A stretch of 64,000 nucleotides of DNA from JBKBRC01 sp046292345 (lineage in GTDB: Bacteria; Bacteroidota; Rhodothermia; Rhodothermales; Rubricoccaceae). The DNA is taken from the NCBI GenBank assembly GCA_046292345.1, contig JBKBRC010000004.1:1-64000 (forward strand). Direction: 5' to 3'. Both the position numbers and the translations under genes were made by a program. This document shows, piece after piece, positions 7,302 through 16,633 of this stretch (position 1 is the first letter of the stretch; the number at the start of each line of letters is the position of its first letter). Below the pieces are notes generated by a model. That model worked only from the letters and a program-made list of their open reading frames with translations. It did no database searches and was not told where the DNA came from.

Positions 7302-10300
7302 ATGCCTTTTGCTCCGCCCCCGCGCGCTGGCCTGCGCGCGCTCCTGGTTCTCGCCCTTGCCGCTCTCGCCCCTGGCGTCCTCGCCCTCGGCCTGGCCGAC
7401 AGCGCGGCCGCGCAGACGGGCCGCCTCTCGGGCCGCGTCGTGGACGCCGCCACCGGCGACGCCATTCCGGGCGCCAACGTCTTCCTCCTCGGCACCGAGC
7501 GCGGCGGCACGACCGACCTCGACGGGTACTACAACGTGCTCAACATCCCGCCGGGGACGTACAGCGTGCGCTACTCGTTCGTCGGCTACCAGACGCAGGT
7601 CCTCGAGGACGTGCGCATCAACATCGACCAGACGACGACGCTCAACGTGCGCCTCTCCGAAACCGGCGTGGGCGCGCTCGGCGAGGTCGTCGTGCGTGCG
7701 GAGCGGCCCGTCGTCGAGCGCGACGTCTCCAACAGCCGCGTCAACGTGTCCGCCGAGGAGATCCGCGCCGTGCCGGCGGCGAGCGTGGCCGGCGTGATCG
7801 GGCTGCAGGCGGGCATCCAGGGGCTCTCGGTGCGCGGCAGCGGCTCGGACGAGCTCGCGTTCCAGGTCAACGGTCTCACGCTGCGCGACGAGCGCAACAA
7901 CGCGCCGTTCACCAACATCGCCCTCTCGTCGGTGCAGGAGGTGCAGGTCCAGACGGGCGGCTTCAACGCCGAGTACGGCAACGTGCGCTCGGGCGTGGTC
8001 AACGTCGTCACGCGCGAGGGGTCGCGCACGCGCTACGAGGGCGCCGGCGCGCTCCGCCTGCGCCCGCCCGGTCCGAAGCACTTCGGGATGCTCGCCAACG
8101 ACCCCAACTCCTACTGGATCCGGCCCTACCTGGACCCCGAGGTCGCCTACACGGGCACGCAGAACTGGGACCCGGTCACGCAGATGCAGTACCCGGCCTT
8201 CGAGGGCTGGAACGCCGTCGCCGCGCGCCTGCAGGCCAACGGCAACCCCGACGACGACATGACGCCAGACGCGCTCATGGAGGCCTTCCGCTGGCAGCAC
8301 CGCAAGTCGTTCGAGATCACGCAGCCAGACTACGACGTGGATCTCGGCTTCGGAGGGCCGGTGCCGGGGCTCAGCCGCGCGCTCGGCGACCTGCGCTTCT
8401 TCGGCTCGTACCGCCGCGAGCGGAACATGCTCATGATCCCGCTGCACACGCGCAGCTACGACCAGGAGTCCGGCCACCTCAAGCTGACCCTGAACCCGTT
8501 CACCGGCGCCAAGGTCAACCTCGAAGGCCGCCTCGGGCTCTCGAGCGGCACCGCCGCCAGCCGCTCCGGGCAGCCGGGCTTCTTCCAGAGCCCGGCCAGC
8601 ATCGCGAGCAACCTGACGCAGGTCAGCTTCATCGACAGCCGCCTCTTCTCGACCGACTACTGGAACCCCCTCCGGGTGCGCTACAACCAGGTCGGCGGCT
8701 CGCTCAACTACTCCATCTCGCCGACGTCGTTCGCCGAGGTGCGCCTCAACCGCTTCGAGTCGCGCTACCTGGCCGGGCCCGGGCGACGGCGCGACCCGTC
8801 GCCGGCGGTGATCATCGGTGGGGTGCCGTTCGACGAGGGGCCGTTCGGCTACCAGCCGTTCCCGGCCGACGGCGTCAACGGCCTGCGCATGGGCGTGGGC
8901 ATGAGCAACTCGCGCGACTCGAGCCGCGTGGCCGTCTACAACCTCCAGGCTGACTACACGTCGCAGCTGACGCGCTTCCTTGAGGTCAAGACGGGCATCG
9001 AGTACAACCTGACGCGGAGCCGCGCCAACTACGCCCAGATCGACTCCTTCCTCACCGGCGGCAACTTCCGCGTGCTCTGGGACCGCTCGCCCGTGCGCGG
9101 CGCCGCCTACGGGCAGTCGCGCCTCGAGTTCCAGGGCATGATCGCCAACCTCGGCCTGCGCCTCGACTACGCGCACGCCGGCGGCGAGTGGTACGAGTTC
9201 GACGCGTTCGACCAGCGCTTCGCCGGCGTGCCCATCGTCGGCGGCGACCCGACGCCGGGCCTGAACGAGCTCTTCGTCACGCGCCCGACCAGCCGCATCG
9301 TTACGCTCAGCCCTCGCCTGGGCGTCTCGTTCCCTATCACGATCGTCTCCAAGCTCTACTTCAACTACGGGCACTTCCGCTCGATGCCAGATCCGGACGA
9401 CCTCTACCTCGTGCGCGCGTTCTCGAGCACGGGGCAGATCAACCGCATCGCGAGCCCGAACAACCCGCTGCCCAAGACGGTCGCCTACGAGATCGGCTAC
9501 GAGCAGTCGTTCCTGGACCAGTTCCTCGCCCGCATCGCCGGCTACTACAAAGACGTCACGCTCGAGCCGCGCACGGTGACCTACAACAGCCGCAACGGCG
9601 CCGTCTCGTACGCGCTCTCCGAGCCCAACTTCTACCGTGACCTGCGCGGCTTCGAGTTCACGTTCTCGCGCAACCGCGGGCAGTGGCTGCGCGGCTTCGT
9701 CAACTACACCTACCAGGTGTCGCGCCTGGGCTCGTTCGGCCTGCCCTCCATCTTCGAGAACACGACCACGCAGCGGCAGCAGGAGGAGAGCGACGCCGTG
9801 CGCCGCGCCGCGCAGTCGCGCCCGGTGCCGCGGCCCTTCGGGCGCCTCAACCTGGACTTCTTCTCGCCCCGCGGCTTCGGCCCGGTCGTGGGCGGCTTCG
9901 CGCCGCTGGCCGAGTGGCGTGCCAGCCTGATCGGGCGCTGGCAGGACGGCGGGCGCTTCACGTGGGGCGACAACGGCGTCGCGCCGCCGGGCGTGGTCAA
10001 CAACGTCGACGTCGTCGACTCGTGGAGCTTCGACCTGCGCTTCGCGCGCGACTTCACGGTGCGCGGCCGCTCGGCCACGTTCTTCGCCGACGTGTTCAAC
10101 CTCACCAACCGCCGCGAGCTCTCGCTCTTCTACGGCGCCGTCGACGGCAACGACCGCAACGCGTACCTGACGTCGCTCCACCTGCCGGCCTCGCCGGACT
10201 ACACCAACATCCCCGGCCGTGACCGAGTAGGCACCTACCGCCCTGACAACGTGCCCTTCCAGCCGATGCGCTCCATCGGCACGCGGGCTGAGGTGAACGC

Positions 10301-10499
10301 GCCCAACGACTACACGATCTACTACGAGCGTGAGACGCAGGGCTGGCTCGTGTTTCAGAACGGGCAGTGGCAGACGGCCGACCAGGGCCGCGTAAACGAG
10401 GTGCTGCGCACGAAGGCCTACATCGACATGCCCAACCAGCAGTTCCTCAACTTCCTCAACCCGCGCAACGTCTTCTTCGGCGTCCGCGTCAACTTCTGA
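7302..10499 (+). CDS. TonB-dependent outer membrane receptor with N-terminal carboxypeptidase-regulatory-like domain
   Basis: A 1065-residue outer-membrane transporter. A signal peptide ends near DSAAAQ. A CarboxypepD_reg-like beta-sandwich follows at about 40-120 (GRLSGRVVDAATGDAIPGAN, GTTDLDGYYNVLNIPPGTY). Next come a plug domain at about 130-240 (VVVRAERPVVERD, GFNAEYGNVRSGVVNVVT) and a long beta-barrel with many aromatic strand ends, finishing in RNVFFGVRVNF. The family imports ligands with energy from TonB-ExbBD; the ligand is unknown. It heads a run of same-strand genes (Fn3 protein, PorV-like porin, TIG lipoprotein, propeller) with short gaps, suggesting one envelope unit. The ATG at 7302 starts a clean signal peptide. 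Confidence 0.88.
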   Translation: MPFAPPPRAGLRALLVLALAALAPGVLALGLADSAAAQTGRLSGRVVDAATGDAIPGANVFLLGTERGGTTDLDGYYNVLNIPPGTYSVRYSFVGYQTQVLEDVRINIDQTTTLNVRLSETGVGALGEVVVRAERPVVERDVSNSRVNVSAEEIRAVPAASVAGVIGLQAGIQGLSVRGSGSDELAFQVNGLTLRDERNNAPFTNIALSSVQEVQVQTGGFNAEYGNVRSGVVNVVTREGSRTRYEGAGALRLRPPGPKHFGMLANDPNSYWIRPYLDPEVAYTGTQNWDPVTQMQYPAFEGWNAVAARLQANGNPDDDMTPDALMEAFRWQHRKSFEITQPDYDVDLGFGGPVPGLSRALGDLRFFGSYRRERNMLMIPLHTRSYDQESGHLKLTLNPFTGAKVNLEGRLGLSSGTAASRSGQPGFFQSPASIASNLTQVSFIDSRLFSTDYWNPLRVRYNQVGGSLNYSISPTSFAEVRLNRFESRYLAGPGRRRDPSPAVIIGGVPFDEGPFGYQPFPADGVNGLRMGVGMSNSRDSSRVAVYNLQADYTSQLTRFLEVKTGIEYNLTRSRANYAQIDSFLTGGNFRVLWDRSPVRGAAYGQSRLEFQGMIANLGLRLDYAHAGGEWYEFDAFDQRFAGVPIVGGDPTPGLNELFVTRPTSRIVTLSPRLGVSFPITIVSKLYFNYGHFRSMPDPDDLYLVRAFSSTGQINRIASPNNPLPKTVAYEIGYEQSFLDQFLARIAGYYKDVTLEPRTVTYNSRNGAVSYALSEPNFYRDLRGFEFTFSRNRGQWLRGFVNYTYQVSRLGSFGLPSIFENTTTQRQQEESDAVRRAAQSRPVPRPFGRLNLDFFSPRGFGPVVGGFAPLAEWRASLIGRWQDGGRFTWGDNGVAPPGVVNNVDVVDSWSFDLRFARDFTVRGRSATFFADVFNLTNRRELSLFYGAVDGNDRNAYLTSLHLPASPDYTNIPGRDRVGTYRPDNVPFQPMRSIGTRAEVNAPNDYTIYYERETQGWLVFQNGQWQTADQGRVNEVLRTKAYIDMPNQQFLNFLNPRNVFFGVRVNF

Positions 10500-10527
10500 G
10501 CCCTGCCGGCCGGCCGGCCCTCCCCTG

Positions 10528-12708
10528 ATGACGCGCCCGATGCTTCGTCTCCGCCCCATGACCTCTGCCCTTCGGCCGGCGCTCGCCCTCGCGGCCTGCA
10601 CGGTCCTCCTCGGCCTCGGCGCCGCGCCGGCGCAGGCGCAGTTCCAGAACCGCTGGCTCGCCGCCGGATCTTTCCAGAACTGGTACTCCTCGGCGGGCTC
10701 CGAGTGCGAGTCTTGCTTCCTGCGCACGCAGCAGTATGGCTGGCGCTGGCCTGGCATCTACCAGTTCACCGACACCCAGGCGGCCAAGGGCATGTGGATC
10801 GGCGCACGCAACGTGCGCGACGCGGCCGGCAACACCTTTCCCGTGCGCGTGGTGCACGTCGGGCCGCGCGTGCGCGGCGCCGGCGAGGTCTTCCCGACGG
10901 CCTTCGAGATCGTGACGCGCTACGAGATGCCGGTCGTGACCGTGGACGGCGATCAGTCGTTCCCTGAGGCCGAGATGATCTCCGACCGCGTCGACCCCGA
11001 CCTGCCGGCCGACGCCATGCTCGTCAGCCGCATCAACACGCTGCTCGGCCTCACCGTCGAGCGGCGCGTGTACGCCTTCAGCCAGCAGTACCACGACAAC
11101 TACCACATCATCGAGTACGTGCTGACCAATACGGGCAACACGAACGACGACCCGACGATCGAGCTGCCCAACCAGACGCTCGAGGACGTGATGTTCTACC
11201 TCCAGTGGCGCATGGCCGTCTCGCGCGAGACGCGCTACGTGATCGCTAACTCGACCGGCTGGGGCAAGCACACCATGAACGACGCGCGCGGCGACGGCCT
11301 CCTGCCGGATCCACCCGGCGAGGAATTCCGCGCGCAGTTCGCCTGGCACGGGCGCTCGGCCGAGTTCAACGGCGGCTACGACAACGTCGGCGGGCCCATC
11401 CAGCGCGCGGCGCTCAACGTCGCCGCCGCCGACACGCTCGGCCGGCTCGGCTCGAGCCAGTTCGTGGGCGTGGTCACGCTGCACGCCGACACGGCGCCGG
11501 GCAACCCTGCCGACGACCGCTCGCAGCCCTCGACGATGAACTATGTCCACTCGGACGACCCGCTCACGTCCAACAACGACGCGTTCAACAACGTCAAGAT
11601 GCAGCAGGAGTACAACCTGATGACGCAGGGGCGCCGCCCGCGCCACGCGTTCCAGGTGGAGCCCTCGGGCCTGCCCGGCTTCCTGGCACCCACCGGCGAT
11701 CCGTCGCTCGGCACCTCCGGCGGGTTCTCGTTCGCGCAGGGCTACGGGCCGTACACGCTCGCGCCGGGCGAGAGCGTGCGCATCGTCGTGGCCGAGGCCG
11801 CCGCCGGCCTGAGCCGCGAGGCCAACAAGGCCATCGGGCGCGCCTTCAAAAACTCCGGCAACAACCGCGCGGCGCCCATCCCGTTCACCGTCAACGGGCA
11901 GACGTTCACCAAGACCAAGAACGAGTGGGTCTTCACCAGCCGCGACTCGCTCTTCCAGACGTTCCGCCGCGCGCTCGACAACTACAACGCCGGCTTCGCC
12001 ATCCCGCGCGGGCCCGCGCCGCCGCGCACGCTCTCGGTCAACTCGGGCGGTGACCGCATCTCGCTCGAGTGGACGCCGTTCCCGGACGCGCCGCCCTTCG
12101 ACGGCTGGGAGGTCTACCGTGCGCAGGCGCGCTTCGACAGCACCTACACGCTCGTGCACGCGGCCGGGCCGGGCACCACGCGCTTCGACGACACGACGCC
12201 CGTGCGCGGCGTGGACTACTACTACTACGTCGTCGCGGTGCAGAACGGATCGGCCAACCCCGGCGGCGGCGGCACGCCGGCCGGCCGGCCGCTGCGCAGC
12301 AGCCGCTACTTCGCGCAGACTTACTCGCCGGCCCGCCTGCAGCGCCCGCAGGGCCGCTCGATGGAGGACATCCGCGTCGTGCCCAACCCGTACTACATCG
12401 GCGCGGACCGGCTCGGCGCCGGCGGCGTCCGCTTCCCCGATCGCAATGACAAGCTCGCGTTCTACAACATCCCCGGTCAGTGCCGGATCGAGATCTACAC
12501 CGAGCTCGGCGAACTTGTCGACACGATCGTCCACACCGACGGCAGCGGCGACGCCATATGGGACCACACGACGTCGTCGCGCCAGGTGATCGCGAGCGGC
12601 ATCTACATCGCCGTCATCACGGTCACCGAAGACATCCAGGACGCGAACGGCGCGCTGCTCTTCCGCGCCGGCGACCGCACGTTCCGCAAGTTCGCCGTCA
12701 TCCGCTGA
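10528..12708 (+). CDS. Secreted protein with fibronectin type III domain, TonB-locus partner
   Basis: A 726-residue exported protein with a signal peptide ending near APAQAQ. No enzyme motif is recognised. Residues about 485-580 form a fibronectin type III domain (ISLEWTPFPDAPPFDGWEVYR, DDTTPVRGVDYYYYVVAVQNG). The last 110 residues (VVPNPYYIGADRL, YTELGELVDTIVH, ASGIYIAVI) resemble the beta-sandwich that ends many secreted proteins of this group and may be a sorting or anchoring domain. It lies 28 bp after the TonB receptor gene and 29 bp before the PorV-like gene, so they are probably co-transcribed. Three possible in-frame starts (10528, 10540, 10558) exist; the first is used. Confidence 0.7.
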   Translation: MTRPMLRLRPMTSALRPALALAACTVLLGLGAAPAQAQFQNRWLAAGSFQNWYSSAGSECESCFLRTQQYGWRWPGIYQFTDTQAAKGMWIGARNVRDAAGNTFPVRVVHVGPRVRGAGEVFPTAFEIVTRYEMPVVTVDGDQSFPEAEMISDRVDPDLPADAMLVSRINTLLGLTVERRVYAFSQQYHDNYHIIEYVLTNTGNTNDDPTIELPNQTLEDVMFYLQWRMAVSRETRYVIANSTGWGKHTMNDARGDGLLPDPPGEEFRAQFAWHGRSAEFNGGYDNVGGPIQRAALNVAAADTLGRLGSSQFVGVVTLHADTAPGNPADDRSQPSTMNYVHSDDPLTSNNDAFNNVKMQQEYNLMTQGRRPRHAFQVEPSGLPGFLAPTGDPSLGTSGGFSFAQGYGPYTLAPGESVRIVVAEAAAGLSREANKAIGRAFKNSGNNRAAPIPFTVNGQTFTKTKNEWVFTSRDSLFQTFRRALDNYNAGFAIPRGPAPPRTLSVNSGGDRISLEWTPFPDAPPFDGWEVYRAQARFDSTYTLVHAAGPGTTRFDDTTPVRGVDYYYYVVAVQNGSANPGGGGTPAGRPLRSSRYFAQTYSPARLQRPQGRSMEDIRVVPNPYYIGADRLGAGGVRFPDRNDKLAFYNIPGQCRIEIYTELGELVDTIVHTDGSGDAIWDHTTSSRQVIASGIYIAVITVTEDIQDANGALLFRAGDRTFRKFAVIR

Positions 12709-12737
12709 CGTCCCCGCGCCGCCCGGCCGCTCTCCCC

Positions 12738-13772
12738 ATGATCCGTCTCATCCCTCCGGCCCCCAGCCTCTGCGCGCTCGCGCTCGCGGCGCTGCTGGGC
12801 ACGCACGCCGCTGCCGCGCAGCAGGTTACCGACCGCGTCCGCCTCGCGCAGACCGGCATGAAGTTCCTCAACGTCGCCGCCGATCCGCGCGCGGCCGCCC
12901 TCGGCGGCGCCGTGACCTCGCTCGAGGGCGGCGCCGAGATGCTCTTCACCAACCCAGCCGGCATGGCCTGGATGCAGGAGGGCACCAGCGCCGTCGTCAG
13001 CCAGACGAGCTGGATCGCCGACATCAACCACAACCACGCCGGCGTGGCGCTGCGCCCGGCGCGCGGGCGCTACGGCGTCTTCGGCGTCTCGCTCAATGTC
13101 GTCGACTACGGCGAGATGCAGGAGACCATCTTTGCCGACACCGAGCAGGGCTATGTGGACGTGGGCACGTTCCAGCCGACCGCCCTCGCCATCGGCGTCG
13201 GCTACGCGCGCGCGCTTTCGGACCGCTTCTCGGCCGGCGGCCACGTCAAGTACGCCAGCCAGAACTTCGGCTCGCCTGTGCTGCGCCGCGGCGCTGACGG
13301 CGAGCTCGAGCGCGGCTCGGCGCAGGCCGGCGTGCTCGCCTACGACTTCGGCGTCCACTACAAGACGCCCTTCCGCAGCCTCACCTTCGCCGTCGGCGCG
13401 CGCAACTTCGCCTCCGAGGTCACGCTGGCCGAGGAGAGCTTCCAGCTCCCGATCACGCTCAACATCGGCGTGTCGATGAACGTGGTCGACCTGACGTCGC
13501 TCGACCCCTCGATGCACCGCCTGCTCGTCTCGGCCGACGCGGCCAACAACCGCGACTACCCGGAGCAGCTCCGCCTCGGCGGCGAGTACACGTTCATGAA
13601 CACGTTCGCGCTACGGGGCGGCTACGCGTTCCCCTCGGACGAGGAGGGCGTCACGCTCGGCGCCGGCCTCCGGCAGCGCCTCGGCGGCGTCGGCTTCGGC
13701 GCGGACTACGCCTACACCGACTTCGGCGTCTTCTCGGCCGTGCACCGCATCGCCGTCCGCTTCTCCCTCTGA
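12738..13772 (+). CDS. PorV/PorQ-family outer membrane protein
   Basis: A 344-residue beta-barrel protein with a signal peptide (cleavage near HAAAAQ) and the PorV/PorQ signature close to the N-terminus (GMKFLNVAADPRAAALGGAV, then FTNPAGMAW). PorV in the type IX secretion system is an outer-membrane shuttle that carries C-terminal-domain cargo to the attachment step. Paralogues sit in many TonB loci of Rhodothermota-like bacteria. Alternating beta strands run to the C-terminus, which ends in Phe-Ser-Leu. T9SS-type cargo is encoded just downstream, which fits a secretion or attachment role. Confidence 0.82.
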   Translation: MIRLIPPAPSLCALALAALLGTHAAAAQQVTDRVRLAQTGMKFLNVAADPRAAALGGAVTSLEGGAEMLFTNPAGMAWMQEGTSAVVSQTSWIADINHNHAGVALRPARGRYGVFGVSLNVVDYGEMQETIFADTEQGYVDVGTFQPTALAIGVGYARALSDRFSAGGHVKYASQNFGSPVLRRGADGELERGSAQAGVLAYDFGVHYKTPFRSLTFAVGARNFASEVTLAEESFQLPITLNIGVSMNVVDLTSLDPSMHRLLVSADAANNRDYPEQLRLGGEYTFMNTFALRGGYAFPSDEEGVTLGAGLRQRLGGVGFGADYAYTDFGVFSAVHRIAVRFSL

Positions 13773-13784
13773 GTCTGCCGCTTC

Positions 13785-13804
13785 GCGCGGGCGGCCGCCC
13801 GCGC
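13785..13804. other. 20-bp perfect palindrome between genes
   Basis: Bases 13785-13804 form a perfect GC palindrome (10-bp arms, no loop) in the 39-bp gap between the PorV-like gene and the TIG lipoprotein gene. No T-run follows. It could be an mRNA stability or attenuation hairpin. Confidence 0.5.
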
Positions 13805-13811
13805 CCCCGCA

Positions 13812-15047
13812 ATGCTTCGTTTGCGCCTGCTCCTGCCCCTGCTGCTCGTGTTCGCCGTCGCCGCGTGCGACGCCGTCCAGGAGACGAGCCTCTACGACCC
13901 CAACCGCACCGACAACCCGGCGCCCGTGATCGACAACGTCTCGCCGCAGGGCGTCGTGCTGGCCGGCGTGGACGTGATGACGATCTCCGGGCGCCACTTC
14001 GCGCCGCAGGCCGAGCACAACATCGTCTTCTTCGACAACGGCCAGGGCCAGAGTGCGCGCGCCGAGATCCTCGAAGCCTCGGCGACGCAGCTGCGCGTGC
14101 GCGCGCCCAACCTGCTCGTGCCGGGCCTGCGCATCCGCGTGGCCGTGCGCGGCGCGACCAACTTCAGCAACGCCGTCCCGGTCACGCTCTCGCCCGCCTT
14201 CGAGCGCGTCCTGCCCGTCGGCGACGTCAACGCGGTCGAGGTCTACAACGGCGCCACGTCCGACGCGCAGGGCAACCTCTACTTCTCGCTCTTCAACGAG
14301 CAGCTCTCGCCGCAGGTGCGCGGCATCAAGCGGCAAACGCCCGAGGGCGTCCGGACGGACTTCAACGCGTCCACGTTCATCTGGCAGGACCTGGCCGTCG
14401 GGCCCGACGGGGCGCTCTACGGCGTACGCGGCGTGCGCGCGGCGTTCCGCCTGCCCGAGAGCGCCAACCAGCAGACGATCGCGCCGCAGATGCCCGCCGG
14501 GGTCGTCGCGCAGGCCATCGACGTGGACGCGCAGGGCACGCTCTGGATCGGCTCGGCCGGCGGCGACGTGTTCCGCCTCGTCCCGGGCGGGACCGTGACC
14601 GCGTTCCCGGCCGGCGGCGCCGTGCAGGCCGTGCTCGCGCGCCCGGACGCCGTCTACGCCGCCGTCACGTTCGGCGTCGGTGGGGCGCGCGTGGGCCGTG
14701 TCGTGCGCATGGCACGCGCCGCCGATGGCACGCTCGCCGCGCCGCAGACGCTCTTCGACGTCAATGCGTTCACCGGCGCGAGCGGCCTGGGCGTGTTCGC
14801 CCTCGCCATGGCCCGGGACGGTACGCTCTTCGTCGCCACCGACGCCCCCAACCCCATCTACGAGGTCTCGCCCGGCGGCACCCCCTCCGTGCTCTACCCT
14901 GGCGTGCTCCCCTCGCCCATCTACCACCTCGCGTGGGGCGCCGGCACGCAGCTCTACGCCGTCAAGAAAGACAACCCGCTCACGCTCGGCGTGACCGAGC
15001 CGGCAGCGCTCTTCCGTATCGAAACGCGACGTCAGGGCCAGCCCTGA
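13812..15047 (+). CDS. Lipoprotein with IPT/TIG domain and beta-propeller-like repeats
   Basis: A 411-residue predicted lipoprotein. The hydrophobic N-terminus is followed by a lipobox-like VAAC near residue 19. An IPT/TIG immunoglobulin-like domain spans about residues 35-120 (APVIDNVSPQGVVLAGVDVM, ISGRHF, RVRAPNL). The rest shows repeated blades (DAQGNLYFSLFNE, GPDGALYGVRGV, DAQGTLWIGSAGGDVFRL, ARDGTLFVATDAP) typical of NHL/SMP-30-like propellers. It is likely exposed at the cell surface and may bind the ligand of the neighbouring TonB receptor. No catalytic residues are recognised. Confidence 0.75.
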   Translation: MLRLRLLLPLLLVFAVAACDAVQETSLYDPNRTDNPAPVIDNVSPQGVVLAGVDVMTISGRHFAPQAEHNIVFFDNGQGQSARAEILEASATQLRVRAPNLLVPGLRIRVAVRGATNFSNAVPVTLSPAFERVLPVGDVNAVEVYNGATSDAQGNLYFSLFNEQLSPQVRGIKRQTPEGVRTDFNASTFIWQDLAVGPDGALYGVRGVRAAFRLPESANQQTIAPQMPAGVVAQAIDVDAQGTLWIGSAGGDVFRLVPGGTVTAFPAGGAVQAVLARPDAVYAAVTFGVGGARVGRVVRMARAADGTLAAPQTLFDVNAFTGASGLGVFALAMARDGTLFVATDAPNPIYEVSPGGTPSVLYPGVLPSPIYHLAWGAGTQLYAVKKDNPLTLGVTEPAALFRIETRRQGQP

Positions 15048-15129
15048 GCCGCCGCCGGGTCGCAGCCGGCCCGGATCCTCCCGTTCCCTTCCACCACCCG
15101 AGGCGCCGCCTCGCCAGCCCCCATCTTTC

Positions 15130-16515
15130 ATGAAACGACTCTTACTGCTCGCAGCATGCCTGCTCCTGCTCCCAGAGGCCGCCTCGGCCCAGAACCAGTG
15201 GGTGTTCGACTCCGTCTTCCCGGCCCAGCCCAACCGCCAGCGCACGAGCACGCACGGCCTCGCCGTAGACGGCGAGGGTAAGGTCTGGGTGCAGCCCTTC
15301 TCGGCGACGGAGCCGCTCCAGGTCGGTAGCGCCACGCGCAACTCCAACGTCGTCTACGTCTTCAATCCCGACGGCACCGAGGCGTCGTTCTCGCCCGTCC
15401 ACTTCATGAACTTCGGCGGCGTGATCGACACGGTCGGCATCGGCCGTACGGCGGCCGGCGCCGTCGACCCGCGCTCGGGCCGCGGCCTCTCGAGCGGTCC
15501 TGATGGCCACATCTACATCTCGGCCTTTAACACCATCTTCAAGGTCGACCACCGCTCGAGCGTCAACACCTCGCCCAACACCGTGCAGGGCATCGCGCGC
15601 GTGACGCCGTTCGGCAACGCGGCCATCACGAACGTAGGTGTGGACGACGATGGCAACGTCTACGTGGCGACCGTCGTTGGCGGTAACCCGATCCGCGTCT
15701 ACAGCCCGGACCTGTCGAGCTTCGACGTCGTCAGCCCGCAGCCCACGCGCGGCTTCAACCGCTCGGTGCTCGCCTCGCCCAACGGCCTGCACGTGATCCG
15801 GTTCGACTACACGACGCCCTACAACACGGTCTATAGCCGCGCCGATGAGTTCTCGGCGTTCGACTCGACCGGCGTCACGCTGCGCGGCATGCGCATCGAG
15901 TCGTCCACGATCCAGCGCAGCAACGGGCGCCTGTGGTTCTCCGCCGGCAGCCCCAACGACCCCGCCAACCAGGACCCGGTCGTGGAGACGTTCTGGCAGA
16001 ACAACGCCTGGTACGGCTTTGAGCTGTCGGACCTGGTCACGACCGATGGCAGCGGCAACTTCGTGACCGTCGAGGTGCCCACGCCCCGCGACAGCATTCT
16101 CTGGAACAACCCCGGCGACGGGCGTCCGCGCGGCATTGCCTTCTCGCCGGATGGGATGGTGGCCTACGTGGGCGCGTTCAACCAGCCGGCACCCTCGGTG
16201 CAGCGCTTTGTGTCGCAGGCCGTGGCGACCGAGCGTCAGCCGGGCGAGGCGACGGGCGTGACGCTCGCGCAGAACGCGCCCAACCCGTTCGGGGCCTCCA
16301 CGTCGATCGCGTTCTCGATCGACCGCCCGGCGCAGGTTCGCCTGCGCGTGCTCGACGTGACCGGGCGCGAGGTGGGCGTGCTCGTTGACGAGGCGCTCGC
16401 GGCAGGCAACTACTCGGCCACCTTCGAGGCTGGTGCGCTCGCCGCCGGCGTGTACGTGTACACGCTCGAGGTAGACGGCGCGCCGACCACCCGCCGCATG
16501 CTCATCGTGCGCTGA
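15130..16515 (+). CDS. Secreted beta-propeller protein with T9SS type A C-terminal sorting domain
   Basis: A 461-residue exported protein. A signal peptide ends near AASAQ. NHL-like blades (GLAVDGEGKVWVQ, SSGPDGHIYISAF, VGVDDDGNVYVATV, IAFSPDGMVAYVGAF) cover about residues 35-360. The last 85 residues are a type A T9SS sorting domain: QNAPNPFGASTSI, then VRLRVLDVTGREVGVLVDE, then LAAGVYVYTLEVDG and RRMLIVR. The protein should be secreted through the outer membrane and anchored or released. It shares the propeller theme with the lipoprotein upstream. Confidence 0.82.
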   Translation: MKRLLLLAACLLLLPEAASAQNQWVFDSVFPAQPNRQRTSTHGLAVDGEGKVWVQPFSATEPLQVGSATRNSNVVYVFNPDGTEASFSPVHFMNFGGVIDTVGIGRTAAGAVDPRSGRGLSSGPDGHIYISAFNTIFKVDHRSSVNTSPNTVQGIARVTPFGNAAITNVGVDDDGNVYVATVVGGNPIRVYSPDLSSFDVVSPQPTRGFNRSVLASPNGLHVIRFDYTTPYNTVYSRADEFSAFDSTGVTLRGMRIESSTIQRSNGRLWFSAGSPNDPANQDPVVETFWQNNAWYGFELSDLVTTDGSGNFVTVEVPTPRDSILWNNPGDGRPRGIAFSPDGMVAYVGAFNQPAPSVQRFVSQAVATERQPGEATGVTLAQNAPNPFGASTSIAFSIDRPAQVRLRVLDVTGREVGVLVDEALAAGNYSATFEAGALAAGVYVYTLEVDGAPTTRRMLIVR

Positions 16516-16585
16516 CTCGTTGTGCGCTAACGCCCGCCGTCCGGCCGTCGCGCCGAGGGCGGCCGGGTCGCCTGCGGCATTCTCG

Positions 16586-16613
16586 GGGGCACCGGGCGCG
16601 CGTCCGGTGCCCC
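16586..16613 (+). terminator. Hairpin before the DigH-like gene
   Basis: A perfect 10-bp stem (ggggcaccgg / ccggtgcccc) with an 8-base loop is followed by ttctc. It lies between the propeller gene and the glycosidase gene and could end or attenuate the upstream transcript. Confidence 0.5.
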
Positions 16614-16633
16614 TTCTCGCTACCCCTCCTCGT

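Noticed and set aside
7281..10757. A 1158-codon minus-strand frame opposite the TonB receptor
   Set aside because: It is Arg/Ala/Val/Glu-rich with no domains, while the plus strand encodes a textbook TonB receptor.
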